From Podospora bellae-mahoneyi (lineage: Eukaryota; Ascomycota; Sordariomycetes; Sordariales; Podosporaceae): a stretch of DNA of 64,000 bases. The stretch covers positions 4,898,001 through 4,962,000 of the forward strand of contig NC_085881.1 of assembly GCF_035222275.1 (NCBI RefSeq). Direction: 5' to 3'. The notes below the pieces were generated by a model. That model saw nothing but the letters and a program-made list of their open reading frames with translations, was not told the DNA's origin and did not search any database. Shown here one piece after another: positions 33,294 through 45,948 of this stretch; positions within the stretch are counted from its first letter, which is position 1, and each line of letters starts with the position of its first letter. Position numbers and translations under genes: made by a program.

Positions 33294-34607
33294 TTAGACA
33301 AATTCCCCAGTCGCAAGGAGAACTTTGCCTTTATTCTCTGGTAAACTCAAGTCATGAGAGGAGGGGCGCTGCCATGCTATGTACGGTTGGCCAGCCATAA
33401 TCAACCTCTGCCGCATCTCAGACTCTCTCGGTTCCATGACACCAGAACAGTCAACCAATGGGGGGTCGGGCAGTTCCGGCCATTCAACAGGGTTTCGGGC
33501 CACCTCTTCTGTCTCCGGATCCTCCTCAGCAGCTTTACGGCGTTCGACCCATGCTTTGAGGACCCGGAGAAACTCGGAGACATCGGCGTCGAGATTCACT
33601 TCTGGGTCCTTTTCCCAGAGATCGGCAGCTAGAAGTTGGACTCCATCAATCTCATACGGGCTCTCACCGTCGAATACGTCGCCGAGACTCCGTGTGATAA
33701 CGTCAAACATGGCAACGACGACGAGGTCAACATCGCTGATTTCTGGCTTCTCGCCAAGAGGAAACGCTGAGTTGAAGTCGAAGAGCAAAAGGTTATCAGT
33801 TCTCTCGTCAACGAGGAGGTTCCATGACAAGACATCGCCATGGACCACTCCCAATTCAAGATTCAAGAAGTCGACTGTCTATTAGGAAAATGTAAATGTC
33901 AGTATCGACGGGTCCATATCCCTAAGCAGGGCCAGACTAACCTCTATCAGCTGGTACAAGTATTTCAATTTGAATAGCCGTGTCTTGGAATCGTCGAGAG
34001 TGCCACCAGGTATGAAGTCGGTGGTAAAACCAACGATCTTCTCAACACCCTTGACTGTCTCGGTGACGAGGCGATCAAACGACACAATGTTCGGGTGAGT
34101 ACCGCGAGCGTGCATGCCAATGATGCAGTTGACTTCCTCCCAAAAGGCCCCAATGTTGTTTTCGTAGACAAGATACTTGAAAGTCGCCTCTTTCGTATGA
34201 CCTTCGGGGATATCGTAGGCTACGCGGTCGACCTGAAGTCCGAGTCGGTCCAGCTCAACAAGGTCGGAACGGCGGATTGAGGGTAGGGCCGGGGGGAACT
34301 GGTCCCTTGTCCAATAGCACGGAATCATGGTATAATCCTCTTCGACTTCGGAGCCTTGATCGATGAGTTCATTGCCGTCAGGGCTGACCTGAATCCAGAC
34401 CGAATCCGATCGTATGGCTCCACTGTCGACAAATTTCGCCATGATTTTGAATACGACATCCTCATCACTGGTATCCTCGTTCATGTATAATTTGATAGCG
34501 CGCCGCTGGTCAAAGTCGAAAACCAAGGCATATTGGCCTCTCGGTGTCCAGCTGGACTTGCTCAAAGTGAACCGCTGGTCTAGATCGCAATGCTCGAAGA
34601 AGGTCAT
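33294..34607 (-). CDS. Protein kinase-like / aminoglycoside-phosphotransferase-like protein
   Basis: 416-aa protein from exons 34607-33942 and 33878-33294. The second half has a kinase-like active-site pattern: VVHGDVLSWNLLVDE, with HGD and a downstream Asn, then LLLFDFNSAFPLG, where DFN stands in for DFG. An earlier RRAIKLYMNED may provide the ATP-binding Lys, and the hinge region could be VGFTTDFIPGGTLDD. All metal-binding residues seem present, so activity is possible. The N-terminal 90 residues look like a separate sensor or fold and match nothing I know. The first in-frame ATG is 34607. It resembles expanded, fast-evolving kinase-like families of Pezizomycotina; substrate unknown. Confidence 0.78.
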
Positions 34608-35605
34608 GGCGCTTCCCGTAGGCAACCTGGAACTGAGGGATGGGTAAGATATGTAGCGTGCGAGTATCTAGCGATGAAATTGATGGTGGATTGTTGGATG
34701 TCTAAAAAGAGAAGCTTTGCGGCTCATATGTGATTGTGGAAGTAGGTAGGTAAGCTTGTGTGCAGTGGAGGCTATTTTTAGCACGGCACATGACCTTGTA
34801 GCCTCGGACAATTCACTTGATTATGACCAAACATACCTCCTACACCTTGGACTGTCCAATAATCCTCCATATCTATAATCACGGCGGCGTTTGATGACTG
34901 AATGGGGCTAAATTGGACTTTTTTCCGAGTTGGCTGGTGGCCGCCTCACACCGCAGAAACACAGGAAAAGCTCAACAACTGCATCACAGCGCCGTATCGC
35001 CTTGTTTTGAATACTCGGACGTTTGGATACATGCTCGTAAAGCTGTGAGTGCGAGTACCTATTTATGTATTGTTTAGGTAATGTTAAAAGCGAAGGGGAC
35101 TCAAGTTGGCTCTTGTTCACTATGGAAAGTGTTTTCCATGGGGATAAGGTACCTACATTGCCCTGTTTCAACACACCTCTTGAAACTTTCCCGTCAGAGA
35201 GGTCTTGTAATCCGCGCCAGATTATTATTCTGGTCACCAAGAATGGATGAGCGGCGAAGACCGCAAGGCCAACTTCAACAGCGGCTTTCTTGTTTCAACC
35301 TGTGGTCATCAGTGATACGTGCTCACCTTCGTACGGGCAACCAACGGTTTTAGACTGTCAGCCCGTAGAGAGAATTCATCTTGTTAAGGTAGTTGCTGGC
35401 CTGAATGATGCGCTCTTAGTCTTGAGAGCAGCTATATATATGGTGCAAAACTCCCTCTGAAGTGGTTTCTGATTTTACAAGCTTCAATTCATATCAGTTC
35501 AGTTTTCTTTTGTATACTTAGCTACCGCTTTATACATCAAGTTTCCACCTACTCCAGCAAACAATATCCTCAAATCAGCCCCTTCCACCTCCAGAATCCC
35601 TTGCC
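34608..35605. other. Divergent intergenic region, about 1 kb
   Basis: Lies between the kinase-like gene (-) and the repeat protein gene (+). No gene seen. TATATATA at 35433-35440 sits about 165 nt before the start at 35606. AGGTAGGTA occurs near 34743. Confidence 0.45.
35433..35440 (+). promoter_or_regulatory. Possible TATA element
   Basis: TATATATA about 165 nt upstream of the ATG at 35606, followed by a CT-rich leader. The assignment rests on position only. Confidence 0.3.
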
Positions 35606-36948
35606 ATGGCTGCTAATATCACACCGGCGGAAGCCCGAGCACGGGACGACTTTCACCAGATGATGCAAAATACTTTCGAATCATGTGCCGTCGCTACCGA
35701 GCCTCCTTATCAAATTGTCGGCGACAGTGTCAGAGACCCCACATGCAACTGCTTCGGATGGGCTGTTTGGAATTCAGACTGGGAAGACCCTACTGACACT
35801 TACACCCTCCGTGGGCGTATCAATGCCCAAACATGGGCCCAGCTGGAAGAAGATTGCAAGAGCCCTGCCTACCCGCCGTGTTCCTGTTTACTAACCGAGC
35901 TTTAGTTGACAAGCGCAAGTTTTACGAGCTTCCATTGAATACCCCTCGCCAAGTCGGCGACGTTGAGGTAAATATCATAGCCCCTCTCAACAATATGCTG
36001 CATACGAAGAAACTGATTTGGCATTGCCTTTGCAACAGGTGTACCAAGCACCGCACTACTCTGGACCGACGCATGCTCACAAGATCCTGGACCCGGCCAA
36101 CAATGTATGCGCCTCCAAGCAGGAAGACTGGGCAGCTATCACACATGACGGCGCGCTTCTCACTTCCCATTTCCCTGGTGACAACCGCAGATTCAAGTAT
36201 GGCGATATTGCAAGACTCTACCGCCGGGACGAGGCGAAACATAATGAAAGATGTAAGACTACCTACCTATCTAGGGAGTATCTTGGGTCTTGATATGAGA
36301 AAAGGCAAAAGATGAAGTCAAAGTTTAGGTGGCTAACAACATGCGCCACTAGGGACCCGAACTTCCCGATCCAATCGCAAGATTAGAAAGACGGATGCCG
36401 AGAAGACCAAGTCGGGCAAGACACAAGAAAAGAAGAGGCCGGCCGGCGCACTGAAGAAGGATAGCGGTACCAAGAGGACCAAGACAGCGCCCGCAACTGC
36501 TAAACAAGTAAAGGCGGATATTGCCACAGCGCGAAGCCACCTGCTCAAGAAGTTTACTTTGTGGAAAAGCCACAGCCCTCCTAGTAAGGCGGCTTCTACT
36601 CCGGCAAAGGGCACGAAGGGCGCCGCCCCTGTTAAGGGTGCGACTCCCGGAAAGACTGCTACCCCTGGTCAAACTGCTACGCCCGGCAAGACTCTTACTC
36701 CCGGCAAGACTCCTACTCCTGCTCCCGGCAAGACTCCTACTCCTGCTCCCGGCAAGACTCCTACTTCTACTCCCGGAAAGGCTCCTATTCCTGCTCCCGG
36801 CAAGACTCCTACTTCTACTCCCGGAAAGGCTCCTATTCCTACTCCCGGCAAGACTCCTACTCCTACTCCCGGCAAAACTCCTACTCCCGGCAAGACTGCC
36901 ACTCCCAACAAGACCACTTTGCCATCCAGACCGGCTGCGAGAAAGTAA
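35606..36948 (+). CDS. NC-W-A/H-motif (DUF7689-like?) protein with TPGK repeat tail
   Basis: 360-aa protein from four exons: 35606-35816, 35906-35967, 36039-36252 and 36353-36948, all in phase. The N-terminal domain (about 1-160) holds DPTCNCFGWAVWNSDWEDP, then FYELP..QVGDVEVYQAP, GPTHAHKILDP, CASKQEDWAAITHD and FKYGDIARLYRRDE. This order (N-C-x-x-W-A, then T-H-x-x-K, then W-x-x-I-x-H-D, then Y-G-D-x-x) recalls the bacterial DUF7689 pattern and suggests a Cys/His pocket; that is a tentative match from memory. Residues about 165-245 are very basic (Lys/Arg). The tail repeats TPGKTPTPAPGK-type units through about residue 350. A role in nucleic-acid or surface binding by the tail is only a guess. 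Confidence 0.7.
36650..36905 (+). repeat. Coding minisatellite (Thr-Pro-Gly-Lys units)
   Basis: Around ten imperfect copies of a unit near 24 nt (core CCCGGCAAGACTCCTACTCC) encode TPGKTPTPAPGK-like repeats. Neighbouring copies differ by whole codon swaps (Thr/Ala/Ile/Ser), consistent with slippage plus drift. Confidence 0.85.
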
Positions 36949-37438
36949 GCAAAGAAGTCCTGCCTTGCTTTGGAGTCAACGAACAAGTGAGATTTCTTTT
37001 TCTTTTGTTGGAGTCTACAGTGAGTAGCGGAAGCCTACCTACGGTCAGGAGGTTTAAGGATGAGCGAATATATAGAAGATAATTCTGGATAGACGTGAAA
37101 GGAGTTTTGGATTTTATTGGTATGCACCCCTGGAGAGTGGAACTGGCTGGTCCAATATAATTTTTTTTGTTGAAAAGGTGTTCCACTCTTTCTTTGCGTC
37201 CTAGGGATCACCCCACTCTCATTGACGTTAGACCTTCATGTTCTCGAAAGGCAAAGCAGTGTGGCCGAATTATCAACTGTGGGATCGGTAGATTAGCCCT
37301 GAAAATACATCCCACTTCAGTCATCAGCAACCACCTGGCTGAACTCAATCCAAAGGCTTCCTGCCATAAACGACGTAGCTGTAAAGACACATCAGATTAG
37401 CGCCTTTTGAAGCCCATTGAGCTTGGGTAGGTAAGTAC
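36949..37438. other. Convergent intergenic region
   Basis: About 490 nt between the repeat protein gene (+) and the methyltransferase gene (-). No gene seen; CTACCTAC motif at about 37035 and GGTAGGTAAG at about 37427. Confidence 0.45.
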
Positions 37439-38506
37439 TCACAAAGGATAATACGCCTTCACCTCACCACTCTTCAACTCGGCCACCGCCTTCTCCGTCA
37501 GCTCCTGGAGACCAGCCTCGTCCAACCCCGCAGCCCTCAAATAAGCCGGCATTCCCTTTCGGATGAATGTCTGAATCGAGACACTCCCCATCTCGCCAAT
37601 CTCCCTATCCCTCTCATTCTCATGCCATCCCGTCGTCGGCAAGCCCGGCTCCGCCAGCCGCTCCTCCACATCCACAAATCCAATCTCCTGAAGCCACTTC
37701 TTGTAATTTTTGGACTTGGTCATGCTGATACCAGACTTGAGGGAACCTTGATTGAACATATCAACAATCTTTTCAAATGACGTGCCCGAGGCGGAGCCGT
37801 CTGGGGAGTGGATCTCGACGCAGAGGTCTTGAATCTCGACGTAGCCTCCGGGGGCGAGGTTCTCGTAGACGGATCGGAAGACCTGCGTGGGCTGGTTGAA
37901 GCAGCTGAGGATCATGCGGAAGTGGACAAAGTCGAATTTGGTGTCCGGGGCGAAGGACCAGGGGCCGTCTTGGGCGTCAATGTTGCTTTGAAAGGTGCAG
38001 TTGGAGGGGACGGGAGTGATGGCGGGGGTGATGCTGTCGATGTCTATGCCGGTGACGCGGGCAGCTGGGTGTTGTTTTGCTGCAAGCAAGTTGGTAGTTA
38101 GATAGCATGGTCTTTTGACTGGATCAAGTCAACGGGGCCTTGCCGAAATGGATTGCCCATATTCCAGTGCCTGTGCAAACGTCAAGCACATTCTGGGGCT
38201 CGTTGATTGGTGCCCAGGCGAGTTTCCCGTCCAGAAGTTTGGTGATCAAAATGTATTGATTATCTGAAACCTGTCATATCAGCTGATTGATCGACCAGCT
38301 GGTTCTTCGACGTCTGTAGCTGTCTTACCGAGGCGTTCCTTTTCCTGCTTATCATTTGGCAACAGATACTCTCCATTTACATGTCAGCCCACCAGTTGAA
38401 AAATGATCAATGAGGACAATATACTTTTGGGGTCTTGAAATGTTCGTCCATCGCTCGTTGGGTCAGACGCGGATGCGCTCTGCTGTCCAGTCCCGGTTGT
38501 GGTCAT
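37439..38506 (-). CDS. SAM-dependent methyltransferase (LaeA/TAM-like)
   Basis: 294-aa class I methyltransferase from exons 38506-38425, 38370-38329, 38263-38144 and 38079-37439. The start reads MTTTGTGQQSASASD. Family landmarks are YLLPNDKQEKERLDNQYIL, motif I NVLDVCTGTGIWAIHFAKQH, motif II RVTGIDIDSITPAI, FDFVHFRMILSCF and LAPGGYVEIQDLCVEI. This architecture is shared by LaeA-type regulators and many secondary-metabolism methyltransferases. Intron 3 (38143-38080) begins with GC, not GT; removing it restores AKQHPAAR, so a GC-AG intron is the simplest reading. The substrate is unknown, and there is no biosynthetic core enzyme beside it. Confidence 0.88.
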
Positions 38507-39038
38507 TTTGGATGGAGGTGTCGAAGCTCGGGAATGCACAATGATGTTACTTTCAGTGGAAAGTCCAGAGTCTGAATCAAGACATCAGTGCTGTTGAGGA
38601 GAACCTCGGATTTATATGGGAGCAAAGCTCCCGAATATCGGACTGCAAGTCAGTCTTTATGGGGATGTGATATAGAACGCATGCACAGTGACGAATCCTA
38701 CCCGCCATTCTCAATAAAAGGATTATCAATGCGAACATAACTCGTAGCAAGCTCTTGTGGTTAGGTTGCAGTGTGGCGTAGTCTGGACCATTCATAGCGA
38801 GGTTGTTCATCCACTGCTTCGCATATATTGACACGAATGAAGCTGATAGACGATCAAAGATGTCTGTGTGCCACTGCATTAGTTTCATGCATGCTCTAAC
38901 TTCCCCGACTGCGATTGACGTCAAAGACTTACCTGAGGAGACAGTAAAATACGGAGCCAAGCAGTAGCTCATACCAAACCTCGTCACTCAGATACCTAAC
39001 CCTGAGATTGAGAAATCTAGCTAACCAGTCGTGAATAA
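38507..39038. other. Intergenic region, possible unresolved short gene
   Basis: A 136-aa minus-strand frame (38577-38987) contains GTAAGT and GTAGGA donor-like sites but no exon chain that keeps frame. I cannot support a gene. It probably holds the 3' flank of the acyl-CoA synthetase gene and the methyltransferase promoter. Confidence 0.4.
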
Positions 39039-41106
39039 TTACAGCTTCACCTTTCCACCCTCCAGTTCCTTCCACTGTGTCTCCCCAAATGGCTCATATG
39101 TGTCCCCCTTCAACCAAAAGAGAGCATCGCCCTGAACCTTGCTCGGATTGACACTCTGTTGCCTTAAATGATGCTTCTGTTGCTTATTCGTGCCTGTTGT
39201 CTGCTCACCAACGCCCTTGACCACTCTCAGGAACAGAGGCACCGCATAACGGGGTAGCTTTTCCCGCGCATGTTTGGCCAAGCTAGCCATCAGCTCACGG
39301 CTCAGATTTGGACTGTCAAAGGCAATGGCTGCACAGCCTGCTCGACCGTCGTGGTTCGGTAGTTGGACACCATAGACGTTGGATTCCAGAACATTGGGAT
39401 GAAGTCCCATCGCCTGTGATACCTCGGCGGTGGACACATTTTCACTCTTCCAACGGAATGTATCGCCGATACGGTCGGAGAAGAAGATCATGCCATCCGA
39501 GTCCCAGCGGAGCACGTCTCCAGACCGAAACCTGTGGTCATATTGGTCAATACCATGTAAACAAAAAGCATCAGGGGGCTCAGGGACTCACCATGCGTCC
39601 CCCTTTTTAAACACGTCCCTCATGATCTTGAAGTTTGTCGCCTTCTGGTTGCCAAAATACCCCTGGAATCTCTTGTTGACGTCGTCAGCAGGCAAACTGA
39701 CCAAGAACTCGCCCACATCGCCGCTCTTCACGCGTTGGCAGAAGCCAGTCTGGGGATCACGCCAGGGCTCCTCTGTCTCATCGTCAATCTTGACAATGGC
39801 TGAACGAAGCCCGAGGAAGAGCGTGGAAAGGGCACCATATCGACCGATGGCGCCTTTGCCAAACGCATTACGGCTCAGGTTCCAAAGCCCTAGCGCTCCT
39901 TCAGTTGCCGCATAGAACTCATAAATTGTCTAGCGGCCTGTCAGCTGGTTGTTGGCATCTGGGAGAACTCAAGAGAACTTACATCTATAGCAAACCTCTC
40001 CTTGAACTTATCCCAGACATCTGGCCGAAGTCCGTTACCGAAGGCGACTCGGACATGGTGCTTCTTGTCCAGGTTCTCTCCAGTAACCGGGTCGATCTCC
40101 GGTGGAGCAACTGTCAGGTATCGGCATGTCTCGCCCACATACTGGATAATGGTAGACTTGGTCTCGCGCACCTCTTTCCAGAACGTCTTTGTAGAAAACT
40201 TCCTGCCGATGGAGAGCGTTGCTCCAGTAAACAAGACGCTGCAGACACCCAGACACGAGGCAGAGCTGTGATAGAGAGGCATGCACTATGACTTGGGTTA
40301 GTACAGTGGGCCAAGTCTACAGAAAAAGAGAGAAGTGGGTGCCTTACCGTGTAGAAGACGTCGTCCTTCTTCATCCCAGTACCCTTGGAACACAGCCCGA
40401 TGGCGGTAAAGATCTTGGCCCAACTGACCACAGCAGGCTTGGGCATGCCTGTCGTCCCACTGGTGTAGATTAGAATAGCCATGGCGACATAGTCGTCTTC
40501 CTTCCTCAGCTCATCATCGCCTCTCGTCCCCCGTACCTTATGAACCTCCCGTTGAACATCATCTCCCGTAACGATAAACTCCATGCCCGCCATCTTCTCT
40601 CTTACATCGTCCGTCAGCGCATCAGACACATGAGGATCAACCAACGCCAGCCTTGCTGTACTCTCCTTCAAGCAATGTGTCAAAGCCTGATCCCGCAGGT
40701 TGTAGTTGATGAAAGCCGGCTTCGCCCCGACACTCCAGATGGAAAACCACAGAATCATGAACATGGCTGAGTTCTGGTAGTTCAAGACGACAATATCCCC
40801 CTTCTTGACTCCCTTCACCTCCCGAAGCCAGGTGCCCCACTGCAAAACATTGTCATATGTCTCCTTGTAACTCCACGATCGGCCTTCAAAGAGCATGAAC
40901 GGGCGGTTGGCAGACGAGGTGTCGAGTGCCTGCTTCTCGAGAACGTAGAAAAAGTTGATCTTTCCGGACCGGACGGCCTTGATGATGTTGATGACGGATG
41001 ACCCGGCAATGCGGGCAAAAAGGAGATCGTGGGAGAGCGAGAGACGGGCGTTGAGGTAGGCCGAGCCTGCCGCCACACCTGCCGCGGTAAGAGCGAGAGA
41101 GGCCAT
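39039..41106 (-). CDS. FAT1-like very-long-chain acyl-CoA synthetase / fatty acid transporter
   Basis: 630-aa AMP-forming adenylate synthetase from exons 41106-40348, 40285-39983, 39929-39592 and 39531-39039. It has an N-terminal hydrophobic segment (LALTAAGVAAGSAYL), then the P-loop ILIYTSGTTGMPKPAVVSWA, FYTCMPLYHSSA at the first join, VQYVGETCRYL-like segment (here IIQYVGETCRYLTVAPP), FAIDTIYEFYAATEG at the second join, and FRSGDVLRWDSDGMIFFSDR with the adenylation Asp/Arg. These are FATP/FAT1-type features, including the VIP-like EFYxATEG region. Yeast FAT1 activates very-long-chain fatty acids at ER, lipid droplets, peroxisomes and plasma membrane. It lacks an obvious peroxisomal SKL tail (ends GKVKL). 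Confidence 0.92.
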
Positions 41107-41917
41107 TTTGTTTGCTATTCCCGATGATAGGTAATGAGTGGAATCTAAAATTTGGCGTGGTATAAAACGGCAGAAAGTTCAACAGCTACATCTTGACAGT
41201 GATCTACAGCAATGTATAAAATTAAAATGTTCTAGACTGTCATGCTGCTATACCAGTTTAGGCAACGCGGACCCCTTTGAAACCCTTGTTTGTCGATGCC
41301 AAAGGTGAGGGGAAGCTGACAAGCTGAGAAGATACCGAGGCATCTTGTGGTCGTATGTAGTAGAGTGTGTAAGCGACAGGTATTCGACCACTTGGCCCAG
41401 GAGGGAAAGGTACGCGAGGATGTGGGGAAAGTTGGAGAGCTTCGACACGCGCCCGCGTTCATTCTCTGGAGAAAAGTTATTCGAGGTGCGACATGGCTTT
41501 GTCCTTCGTTGAAGTCCCACTTCCCCGCAAAACGCCGTCTTGCTTGGCGGGTTCGCTACTCCGTTGCCCCAGACTCTGGGCATGTATATGTGGGGAAATC
41601 GGCGGTTTGCACCGCTAACCAGTTTCTCTGATAACGGTGATGATAGCAGACAGCATCTTCAAAACGGTGAGTCCAGTTCACATGGAACTAACCACTATCA
41701 CCTGCCTCGGTTTTGCTTTTATGTACGACAGGAATCAGCACACAAACGACCAATCTTCGGTCGTAATAGACACACGGCGCTTCTTTCGTAACGAAAAACA
41801 AGTCGACGTTCTTATAAACCTCGAACTGACAAAACGAACCCGACCTGAACTCCATGTGTACACCGTTGACGCCTATATATCTAAACCGTTGAGACCAATA
41901 CCTACCGCATTAACTCA
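41107..41917. other. Intergenic region
   Basis: About 800 nt between the acyl-CoA synthetase start (-) and the PTH11-like 3' end (-). No gene seen. Confidence 0.5.
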
Positions 41918-43237
41918 CTACGTCCTGCTGCTCGATCCACGTGTCCACGTCGACCCAGTCATGGTCACCAAGTCTCGCCTTGGTTTGTTGTAGTAAACCC
42001 TCCTGGACGACCGCTCAGTCCGTCTCGAACGGCTGTAGCTTGAGTAATAGTTCCTTCGTCGCGAAGGCCTGACAGTTCGTACCAATGCACGAAGCATTGG
42101 CACTGATGCGGCCATGATGGTGACTGCTGCCTCGGCATTACCCCATATTACGAGTGTGACCCCGTCGTCTATCGACACGTCAATCTTCCCCTTCCAACGC
42201 CTTTGGACAAGAAGGAACTTACGTGGAAAATCACGACCTCCCAGCTCGGGCAGTGACGAACACTTGATGAAAGCTGACGCGGCAGCACTGCAATCAATAC
42301 CTAGGCGTCAGTTCATGTCGACTCGAGAATGGAGATAGGGAACCTACAAAACACCCATACTCATCGCCAACGCCACACCAATCTTCTCTCTTGTCTGCAT
42401 CTGCAAGTTCATGATAATCTTCCAGGGAATAATAGCCAGAACCAGATCCATCACACCAGAGTAAGCTGAAACACAGCGTCAGTACCACAGACAGTTCTTC
42501 AAGACCGACCGGCCAAGAAGACATACCACTAGCAAAGATTCCATAAGTGATAACCACATTCGGGCTCCAACAAGTCCCTCTCATGAACGGATGCCACGCC
42601 TTCTCCAGCGGCGTGCACCCAACCCAAAACAGCATGGCCGACACGCCAAACAGCATGTTCATGCTCACAATGGCAAACCAGATAAACACCCTGGTCTTGC
42701 CGTGTATGCCATCGTGGATCATGAGAAGTGAGATGGCAAACGAGGTCTTGGACCAGGCTTGGCTGCAGATGGCGAGCGTGACGGTGATCTGCCCGATGAG
42801 GAACATGTCGTTGAGGTTTCGAAAGGGAATTTGCCAGACATGCTTGCCGTAGCCGAGGTCGATGGCCATGTTGGTCGTGATGGTTGAGCCTAGCAAGGCC
42901 AACTACAGTCAGTATTGTCAGCATATCAGCAGCAGGCATGAAGAGGTAAATTGGGCCGTACCCAAGCGCCAATGGCAAACCAATCATCAGTATGAAGCCT
43001 TCGATGCCGTATAAACTTGCAATAGATCCTCAAGAGCAAGAAAATCAGCGAAGTACCGCACAACACCCACACCGACACCCGAGTGGTGAGCCCGAGGTCA
43101 TCATATCGCAGTTTTCCCGGCCCAAAGAAGAAACCTGGAAATCCTGTCCCGTTTGTTGACCTTGTCGATGTGCTGATATCGTTGTCATTGGTTGAAAAGA
43201 ACGGGAACGTTGCGTTGCTTGGTGAAAGGTTGTCCAT
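41918..43237 (-). CDS. PTH11-like / rhodopsin-domain fungal membrane protein
   Basis: 361-aa seven-helix protein from exons 43237-42962, 42902-42527, 42465-42348, 42287-42223 and 42168-41918. Helices and motifs match the fungal rhodopsin-like (DUF-type) family: VSVWVLCGTSLIFLLLRIYC, RHRRLHTDDWFAIGAWLALL, DLGYGKHVWQIPF, FVWVGCTPLEKAWHP-like (here FWVGCTPLEKAWHP), SAYSGVMDLVLAIIPWKIIM, VTLVIWGNAEAAVTIMAAS and VPMLRALVR. The C-terminal tail is short, basic and Tyr/Ser/Arg-rich. No N-terminal CFEM domain is present. Relatives act as orphan surface receptors or membrane proteins in host or surface sensing, but most are untested. The start at 43237 (MDNLSPSNATF) is the first in-frame ATG; upstream in-frame sequence lacks ATG. 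Confidence 0.87.
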
Positions 43238-44435
43238 GGCCAAGTTCCAGCTTGTATCATAATCCAAAGTAGTCGACGTTCAACAGTGAAGAGGTGATAA
43301 GATGGGACGAAATAGAGGACAGCTGCATCCTGACATGGCGGGCAACATCAAAGGAAAAAGCGGGAAGACACGAGATGAAATGAGTATAACGAGCTTCAGA
43401 CCTAGTGAACACAGACCGCAGAGATACTGGCGATCAGACAAAGTATGAGAAAGCGCCATCGAGATAATGCGCAGGTCGACTTGGCGAGAACAGAAGCATA
43501 CCACTCGGTAGTTGGGATAGGGTGTTGGTCGATCAAGCCTTTCAACATGCAGGTACCGATGGTGAAACGTATGCGGGGGGTGTCAAGCACCAGCGTTCCC
43601 AAAACCCGGAATAGGAAGAGTATGTCGATCACACAATATGGGGCAAAGGGAAAAGAAGAAGCCGGATGCCAATGCTTCTCGAAAGAAGAATGAGATTGAC
43701 ATGCAACCTCAAAGTTAAGTCCCGAAAGGTCGAGACCGGTCTGCTAGGGTGTTTTGGTTTCGTTTTACCATTACTGTCCTGTTTTCAGCAGAGGTGATGA
43801 AGTTCAATCATTTTCTCCATTGACCTATTGACCCCTATACTCTTATTCATCACGCCCATCCGTCAAACAATCCATCCATCCATCCATTTCGCATTCCTCC
43901 CTTTGAATCGCAGCCGGGTATAACTATTGCTTCGCTTGTCCTCCCCCCCCTCCTCTTGTAGCTCTTATAACGAGTTGCAAATGGTGTAAAAGGAAAAGCA
44001 GTGGTAGAACTGAAGAAAAAGGAGAGAAAACAAGGCTAGCTAGAAACCCCCCTTTTGTTGTTGGGCATTACAAAAAATGATACAAGGAGAGCGCGAGAGA
44101 GTATTTGCAGTGAACCGACCGAAAACCAAAACGCGCAACACACAAAAAAGCCAGATTATGACACACATGACCGCTCATGTCGTTCCCTCCCGATACAAGT
44201 GCAGCTCCTTCAACATCCCCAGGCTCTCATGGGGTGTCGCCTTTTGACAAGATACCATGGCCTCATTAATTGAGCTGATGTCCGCTTGTTGGCGTAAGCC
44301 GTCATATACTTCTGAATGGTCCGTACTCTCTTCGGGGTCAGGGGGTGGGAAGGCTGAGCCGGGCCATGTCGAGATCACATCAGCACGCCTCTCTGGGCCT
44401 GATCCGTACAGCTTCATCTCCGCGTCGAACAAGGC
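43238..44435. other. Intergenic region, about 1.2 kb
   Basis: Promoter side of the PTH11-like gene and 3' flank of the ARF gene. A CATC repeat (five copies) lies at about 43870-43888. No gene supported. Confidence 0.45.

Positions 44436-45948
<1,513 letters not shown>

Noticed and set aside
38577-38987. 136-aa minus-strand frame with donor-like GTAAGT
   Set aside because: Removing the candidate intron brings in a stop; no consistent exon model.
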